64,000 nt of DNA, from positions 1 to 64,000 of the forward strand of contig JAAEAF010014524.1 of assembly GCA_011037195.1 (NCBI GenBank). The letters are read 5' to 3'. The position numbers and the translations under genes were made by a program. Within the stretch, counting starts at the first letter, position 1; every line of letters starts with the position of its first letter. The stretch comes from Triatoma infestans (lineage: Eukaryota > Arthropoda > Insecta > Hemiptera > Reduviidae). Positions 58,092-64,000 of the stretch are shown piece by piece. Below the pieces are notes generated by a model. The model did not search any database. It had not been told where the DNA came from and was given only the letters and a program-made list of their open reading frames with translations.

Positions 58092-58870
58092 AAGGCTTTT
58101 TTTTTTTTAGGGTTCTGTAATGCGACCATTTTTGATCTATTGTACCCCCCTCTGGTGCCAAAGATGACCTAGCCATCTACAGCACCCCCTCCAGGTTGAG
58201 CTCCCTAAGAAATCCCAAAATCCTGGAAGGTTCTAGGATAGGTGTTTCCTCCTCCCCTATCTGGTAACGGCCCAGACTTCTAAATCTTCTTTGAATGACG
58301 GCATCACAGTCTGTCAGGAGATGTATCGGAGTTTCCTCCAGCTCTCCACAGAATCTGCATGTGCCATCATCTTTTAGGCCAAGCTTCCTCAGATGTCCCC
58401 TGAGTCTGCAATGCCCCGTAAGAAATCCCATAAGAATATGGATCCTATTCTTACTCAGACTGATGCAGGCTTTCGACCTTTCCTGGTTATAACCACCCAC
58501 AGACCTTGGCCTGTCTCAGTTCCGGGATGGTGTCCCAGAAATGAGCCTTCTCGCCACGTCCTCCTTCTTGATTTCTTCTAAGAGTACTTGGTCACTGACT
58601 CCACAGAAGGGCTCCGGCCCAAAGAGAGGAGATACAGCGCCTTCTTTTGCCAGGATGTCGGCTACCTCATTACCTGTCACGCCGATATGTCCTGGCACAC
58701 AATATAGGGTGACTTTATTGCTTCTACCTAGGTCATTAAGATTATCTAGGCATTCCATACAATTTTAGAACTGATAACATAAGAACTCAGTGCTTTAATG
58801 GCAGCCTCACTATCGGACAGGATAACTATCTCCTGATTCCGATAAAAGGCCTATTAACAGAAGACCTTTT
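58092..58870 (-). mobile_element. Jockey/R1-like LINE 3' half: RNase H, zinc tail, poly(A)
   Basis: On the minus strand, IVILSDSEAAIKALSSY (about 58835-58780) and TLYCVPGHIGVTGNEVADIL (about 58710-58650) are RNase H motifs with the catalytic Asp in SDSEAA. RIHILMGFLTGHCRLRGHLR, GTCRFCGELEETPIHLLTDC and ILGFLRELNLEGVL form the zinc-finger tail up to a stop at 58177. The T run at about 58099-58110 is the poly(A) tail. Two or three frameshifts are present, but this is the best-preserved LINE copy in the window and the same family as 6168-6477 and probably 15640-16560. Confidence 0.85.
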
Positions 58871-60715
58871 TATCTGGGGATTCATCCGTCAAAGCATGCT
58901 TTCTTTTCATTGATTCTGATCGGTTTCTTGTAGGCTGCTGCGCCTATATCAGAGAATTGTTATTGCTAATTCCTGTAGGATGAGCCATTTTATTGTATTT
59001 TACATTTCCAAAACTAAACTATTGCCTGAATTATCGGGCTGAATGAAAACTAATAAATAATTTTCTAATTTCACAGGCGATATTGTAAAATTATGACGCT
59101 ATTCAAAATAAGCTATTTTTTCAACCCCTACAAACACACACATAAATATAAAAACAAAGCACTGAGATATATATATATATATATCGTAATTAAAATCAAT
59201 AAAATAATCAGATTAGAAGTGGGAGTACGAGTTCTAAAATAAAAATAACTAGATAATTCTATCCCCTTTATGTTATAAAATCGCGTTACAATTATTATTG
59301 AATAACTAATTAACCAATTTAAATTCTAATTAAGTTATATAATACTTCAATTGCTACATAGTTTCAAAAGATATTTCAATGTTAGTTCATATTTCCATGT
59401 TTAACTATAATTTCTGTTTTCAACTTGTAATTTGAAATAGTTCTGAAATATAATAACCTTGAAGAATCAAATGCATTTGAAGTTGTTCATTAATACTGAT
59501 ATATTATAATATTACCTAGTTAATAATATTACCTACTTAGAATTTAATCAAATGAAGTATTGTCTCATGTGATTACTAATTTCACTTTACATGTACCACA
59601 TCTATTTTGTTTATTTACATGTTTATTCCATACTCAGTAAATCTATAAAAAAGAAATAATCATTCTTATGAAGAATATTAAATTAATCATCATTTAATTT
59701 AGGAAATGTTATCCGAATTAAGAGCGTACTTATCCAAAAAATTTCAGCACAATTCATCGAGATATTTCATAATATTTTTATTCATCTTCTTATTAAAAGT
59801 AATAATATGATTAAATATTAATGTAATATTAATAATATTAAAATGTATCCGAAAGGTTAAAAAAACTACGCGAAAATATAATCGATTTTCAGCGATGAAT
59901 GGGTAAATAGCAATTTCCTATAAAAGAGTCTATTATTCACTCTCTTGCCGGCTTCTATGGATTATTCAATTCTTAGCTGATGATGCAGGAAAATAACCCT
60001 AACAACACTTTTAAAAATACTTGCTACTGAACTTCTTAACTGACTCAGTTGTTCGTGAAACTGCTTGGTGTTAGCATAACCCAAGCAGACAAAAGTTGGC
60101 CCTTACTTTACACATTTAATGCAGTCCATTATAATTAATCGTCGTCGAAATGGCAAGAGATTAGGCCCCATGCTATCCAAAGCCCTCCTTGGACCCGTAA
60201 AATTATCTCGAAGCCAATCAGATCTAAAACAAAAATCCAAACCCTATCTAGAATACTTAAGATATACAATAGTCCGAACAAATCGGACTCTAAATGGAAA
60301 TAGCCTAAGCTCTTCTTCAGACATCCTGTTTCGACATTCCTGTAACTAATTTCCCCACAACCACCTCAGTCATAAGATGTTTAAATGTTTATTCCTCGGT
60401 CACACAAATTCTACAATAGCAGTCTGGCTGAGTCCCATTTCTTAGAGGTGTCTCTTTAAATCACAATTCCCTGTAAGTTATCTAATCTGGGATATTCAAT
60501 ATAGTAATAATATTAAAATAATGTTCAATATAATATTAAAATAATATCAGGGATAATCCAATGTTTGTTGAAATAGATATTGCTCAATTTTCTCTTAGAA
60601 TCTTTTACTACGGTGTATTTTTAATCGGCCTTCACTAACCTCTGCAGCGATTGCATTATTTTTCAGTTTTTCTTGTCTAATCCATTCAAACAACTAATCC
60701 AGCTTCTCGAGACCT
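58871..60715. other. Intergenic, no supported gene
   Basis: AT-rich with an AT microsatellite at about 59168-59184. The frame at 60119-60349 has protein-like composition (KRLGPMLSKALLGPVKLSRS) but no recognised domain. It may be part of an old retroelement. Confidence 0.35.
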
Positions 60716-60719
60716 CGAT

Positions 60720-61180
60720 CCTTAAGGCCACAGTATACTTTTATTTCTAGCGATGACGATTTTAAGAAGTCTTCAGCCACCTCTCTTCAACTAGCCATTC
60801 ATTGGCGTGAATAAGGTCCATGAAACGCACAGCAACATCTGACTATCAGACTTGTCTGAACTCCTTACGACCCCCGACAATTCACTGAGCTCATCCTTAG
60901 GGATGAATTCTCTGAAGCCATTCATTCTTGAAAGCTTTAAAGGACATGTGTTGTAAGACACGCCAACATCAAGCTCGGGACCAATCAAATAGAGAAATTT
61001 GCTTAATTTGGTAAACCTATATGCTTCGTCATTCCATAAGATTCCCATATAACTGGTACCCAGACTTGAAGTACAACCTTCGAGTTTTCTAGAACATTCT
61101 AGCAGCAACTTGGATGTGAAGAGTCAAAAACTCAGCGCCTTCATCGCAGCCTGACTGTCCAGCAGATTCAAACGCCTTTG
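60720..61180 (-). mobile_element. Decayed LINE RNase H fragment
   Basis: On the minus strand, LLDSQAAMKALS (about 61170-61135) matches the RNase H DSQAA motif. GILWNDEAYRFTKLSKF and IGPELDVGVSYN (about 61050-60960) match the GNE.AD..AK.GS and IGPEP.VGVS region. The GNE is degraded to WNDE. Frame changes between motifs mark it as dead. Confidence 0.65.
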
Positions 61181-61403
61181 AAATTAGTGTTAACCCAGTT
61201 CCACCGACACATTCTTTACACTGTTACAGACGACTAAAGCTAAGACAAATAGGGGTGCAACAATCGATCTTTAATAAGTTACAATAGATTTGAGTTATAG
61301 GCCAAATAAATTTAATATTCCGCCTATAATGTTAATGTACGTTGGTCGTCATTGTACATTGCTACAACTTGAATGAATACTCGGCTAATCACAAAACAAA
61401 CAA

Positions 61404-61430
61404 ACACACACACACACACACACACACAAA
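61404..61430. repeat. AC microsatellite
   Basis: An ACACACACACACACACACAC run of about 25 bp. Confidence 0.85.
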
Positions 61431-61435
61431 TCGAA

Positions 61436-61800
61436 ATTTAGTTAAATTTTCGAAATGTTGTTTCTAACTAGAATACATGTTTTGAATTTTCTCCTGTGTA
61501 ATGTAAAAAATATTTTTAGGAGACAGTCTGTTTCCGTATATATGCGAACAATATATCTTAAAAACGAAACTTCGTAGGTAGGTTTAACGCGATATCCCGT
61601 TTAGATATCACCACTTATCCAAGACGAAGAAGGTTTCAATCAAAATCCATCAACCGGAAGAACGATTTTACTGAATTTTATTTTTTATTTATTGTTTATT
61701 TATTTCGTTTTTTTGCTATGTTTTTCTTCTGTAAAAATGGCTACAATGATTTTTGCATAATAATACATTTTTCTAGGAAATTGATTTCAAGAGAATTCTG
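61436..61800 (-). repeat. 1-kb inverted-end repeat, partial minus copy (M)
   Basis: TCCCGTTTAGATATCACCAC, TCAATCAAAATCCATCAACC and GGAAGAACGATTTTACTGAA follow in reverse family order. The terminal motif is not preserved. Confidence 0.55.
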
Positions 61801-62630
61801 GACAATCTGTGATTAAAGATTAACTATAAACTGACATTACAAGTGTTCTGCAAGAAAACAGAAAAGGAGTCTGCTATCCAATGTAGTACATTTCCCATTC
61901 AGTTAAACCTGCTTTAAAAAATCAAAACCAGCAATTAATTTCTATCTCGAAAAACATCTCCCTATTTCTTTTTTCTGCTAGCCAGATAAAATATCTGATG
62001 TATCAGCCAAAATCTAATAGAAAGAAGCATAAAATGGAAGCTGAAGATATCATTTATTCAGCAATAGTGCTGAGGTTACAATTTGGGAACTTCATTTTTT
62101 GCATTTCCCCACAACAAATTGGTTAAATTTTATTGATACTAGCGAGCAGCCCGTCGTTAACAGGTTACACTGTATGTAAGGTATAAAATTGCTTCTTTAT
62201 CTATCTCATCATAATCCTTCTACCATTTTCCCAACCATTATTACAAAACAGAAATAAGCTTGGTGGAAGCTGATGCAAAGACTGCCTCTCAATTAGGAAG
62301 CGATGTAGTTCCCCTTTCACCAGTTTTATTGAAAATGAAATTCAACACTAAAATTATGACTGAAGTGTCCTTTTCAAGAGATAAATTAAATTATTTAAGA
62401 TATAAACTTTAATATTATTACGGCTTCCTTTTATTATTATTCTCCGGGAAAGGATAAAGATTAGGAAATGTTAATTGACATTAACTTGGCGAGTAAGTTA
62501 TGATATTTGAGAAGTTTTAATAAAGATATAAAAGCTCACAGCAAATTGGAAAAGTGGAAATTATATTAAAAAACTTGAATAAACTGCAAAATATGTTACG
62601 TTTTAAAATGATAATCAATTTAAATTTTCT
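61801..62630. other. Intergenic, nothing recognised
   Basis: AT-rich without a credible frame or repeat. Confidence 0.45.
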
Positions 62631-62632
62631 TC

Positions 62633-63164
62633 TTACTTTCTACTACTCCTACTTAGTAAGAGGAAGTATTGCGAACGTGTCAATTTTCTGAAAGAAAATT
62701 TTCACCTGAAATACATATTTTAAGGTTCCCTGAGTGCGAAACATTTTTTTTATTTTTGCGAATGGCCTTTTTTTGTGTTTTAACAGAATGTCAGGAAGCC
62801 CAAACTTGAAATTCCGTTTAGGTACTACCAGTGTGTATCTGACACGAAGGTTTCGGGCAAAATCCATTAAACGGAAGTGTGACATTACTGCGTGTTTTGC
62901 GGTTTACTAAAAATCGTTGGAGCCATTTTTGAGAAAATCGCAAAACTGGAAAAAATTCTACTTAAGTAAAGTTACACTTCTGCTGATGGATTTTGACGGA
63001 AACCTTCGTGTCAGTGGCGGTGATAGTACCTCAATGGAATATAAAGTTTGATCTTTCATTGATTTTTTGGGTTTTTGGCATATTTTTTTTCACACGTACG
63101 GTTTATCATACTCAGGGGACCCCAAAACATGTATTTCCTCTTACTAGGAATAAGAGAAAGTAAT
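62633..63164. repeat. Head-to-head pair of 1-kb-repeat right ends (foldback)
   Basis: 62633-62890 reads the family right end backwards (CTTACTTTCTACTACTCC to ACACGAAGGTTTCGGGCAAA). 62935-63164 reads it forwards (GACGGAAACCTTCGTGTCAG to CCTCTTACTAGGAATAAGAG and AAAGT). The halves form an imperfect inverted repeat with a spacer of about 50 bp. The open frame at 62649-62885 is part of it. Confidence 0.7.
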
Positions 63165-63894
63165 TGAAATATAAGAAACACTCTTATTGAATCATTCTTG
63201 ACTTTTCCAAGCAAGTTTTTCTAATCAATAAAACACTATGAAAATATAATTTCCAGTCCCTAGTTTACAGGTAAATTTCAAACTGTAGTTTTAATGTACT
63301 AATGATACAGTATCTCAGCCGGTATTGATTGTAAACCATAAAGTGATTTCTCTCAGGGGAAATATTGTAGTAGAGATATGTATAGTCAGACCGTCGCTGA
63401 CCAGTGAACCACTCTGTCACACTCACTATCTTGCTCATGTACACAGATAAACAGACGACATACACGTGCAAAAATAAAACGAAACAGATTAATTTCAAAA
63501 CAACCACAGTAAAGTTGTGGAGTAGAGGGAGAGAGAGAGAAAATCAGCATGAAGGAGAGGTAGAGATTCTCCAGATGGTGGAATGTTAGAGTGTTTGAAA
63601 ATAGATGATGGATAATTAATTACAGATCGATTATACGATATATTGAGAACTAATGAGAGTTCAATATGAACTAATCGAATTGTCATCGACTTCTTTACAA
63701 ACGGTATTCTGGCAGAACTGATCGAGTTGATTTGCTGTTGTCACATCACATTATTTTCTATGCAATGTTCCTCTATTACTTCTACAAACGTCCACCATTT
63801 CAACAGGTAAAAAAAAGTATATTGAAACAATTGATTGATCAAAATATAAATTTAATCAAAGTTCACTGTTTAAAAAAAAAACAAACTATTAACC
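63165..63894. other. Intergenic with GA tract
   Basis: No supported gene. A short GA run lies at about 63527-63541, and the frames at 63265-63686 are not convincing. Confidence 0.4.
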
Positions 63895-64000
63895 TTGAAA
63901 AAATCTAGTGTGAAACACTCACAAGACTTTCTCTTACCGCAATTTTAAGTAATTTTGATTCATGGCTTATTATTTATTTAAACGGTTATTACCTAGTTAA
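63895..64000 (+). repeat. Start of another 1-kb repeat copy, cut by the window edge
   Basis: TCTAGTGTGAAACACTCACA and AGACTTTCTCTTACCGCAAT are the left terminal hairpin and subterminal motif. The body runs off the window. Confidence 0.65.

Noticed and set aside
62649..62885. 78-codon minus-strand frame with a protein-like look
   Set aside because: It is the coding shadow of the foldback repeat copy; the same residues recur wherever the repeat does.

Overview
The window is strongly AT-rich eukaryotic DNA. It has kilobase-sized introns, many microsatellites and a dense litter of decayed transposable elements, and no long uninterrupted coding frame. The element mix (Jockey/R1-like, R2-like and RTE-like non-LTR retrotransposons, tRNA-derived SINEs, solo LTRs) and the one recognisable gene, an apolipoprotein D-type lipocalin, suggest an arthropod, most likely an insect. 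No species can be named from the sequence alone.

Region 1 (1-31.2 kb) is dominated by one plus-strand gene found by joining exons through splice sites and reading phase. It is a secreted lipocalin of about 219 residues in five coding exons: 2701-2847, 18476-18606, 21143-21234, 21652-21741 and 30840-31039. It has a signal peptide, the G-x-W motif, four cysteines spaced almost as in apolipoprotein D, and a typical C-terminal helix region. Intron 1 (15.6 kb) and intron 4 (9.1 kb) are filled with mobile elements. Intron 1 also holds a well-bounded exon-like segment on the minus strand (9107-9281) that may belong to a nested, unrecognised gene. Intron 4 holds two phase-compatible exon-like pieces (26909-26958 and 27079-27218).

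Region 2 (31.2-64 kb) shows no complete gene. It holds fragments of non-LTR retrotransposons (32.4-33.1, 41.95-42.8, 44.4-45.0, 58.1-58.9 and 60.7-61.2 kb), a tRNA-SINE (33.7 kb), a TIR element with hammerhead-like ends (42.93-43.25 kb), a tetranucleotide microsatellite of about 400 bp (41.35-41.77 kb) and a few weak exon candidates (for example 48351-48548).

The most striking repeated structure is a family of about 1 kb found at least a dozen times on both strands. Its left end is GGTGTGAAACACTCACAC followed by ACTTTCTCTTACTCC. Its right end is the inverted copy of that second motif, next to a small hairpin. Between them lie roughly 300-bp subrepeats and a CT/CA microsatellite. This layout resembles Helentron/DINE-1-like non-autonomous elements but has no family name that I can assign.

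All calls come from reading the sequence. No database search, alignment program or folding program was run, and repeat boundaries are approximate.
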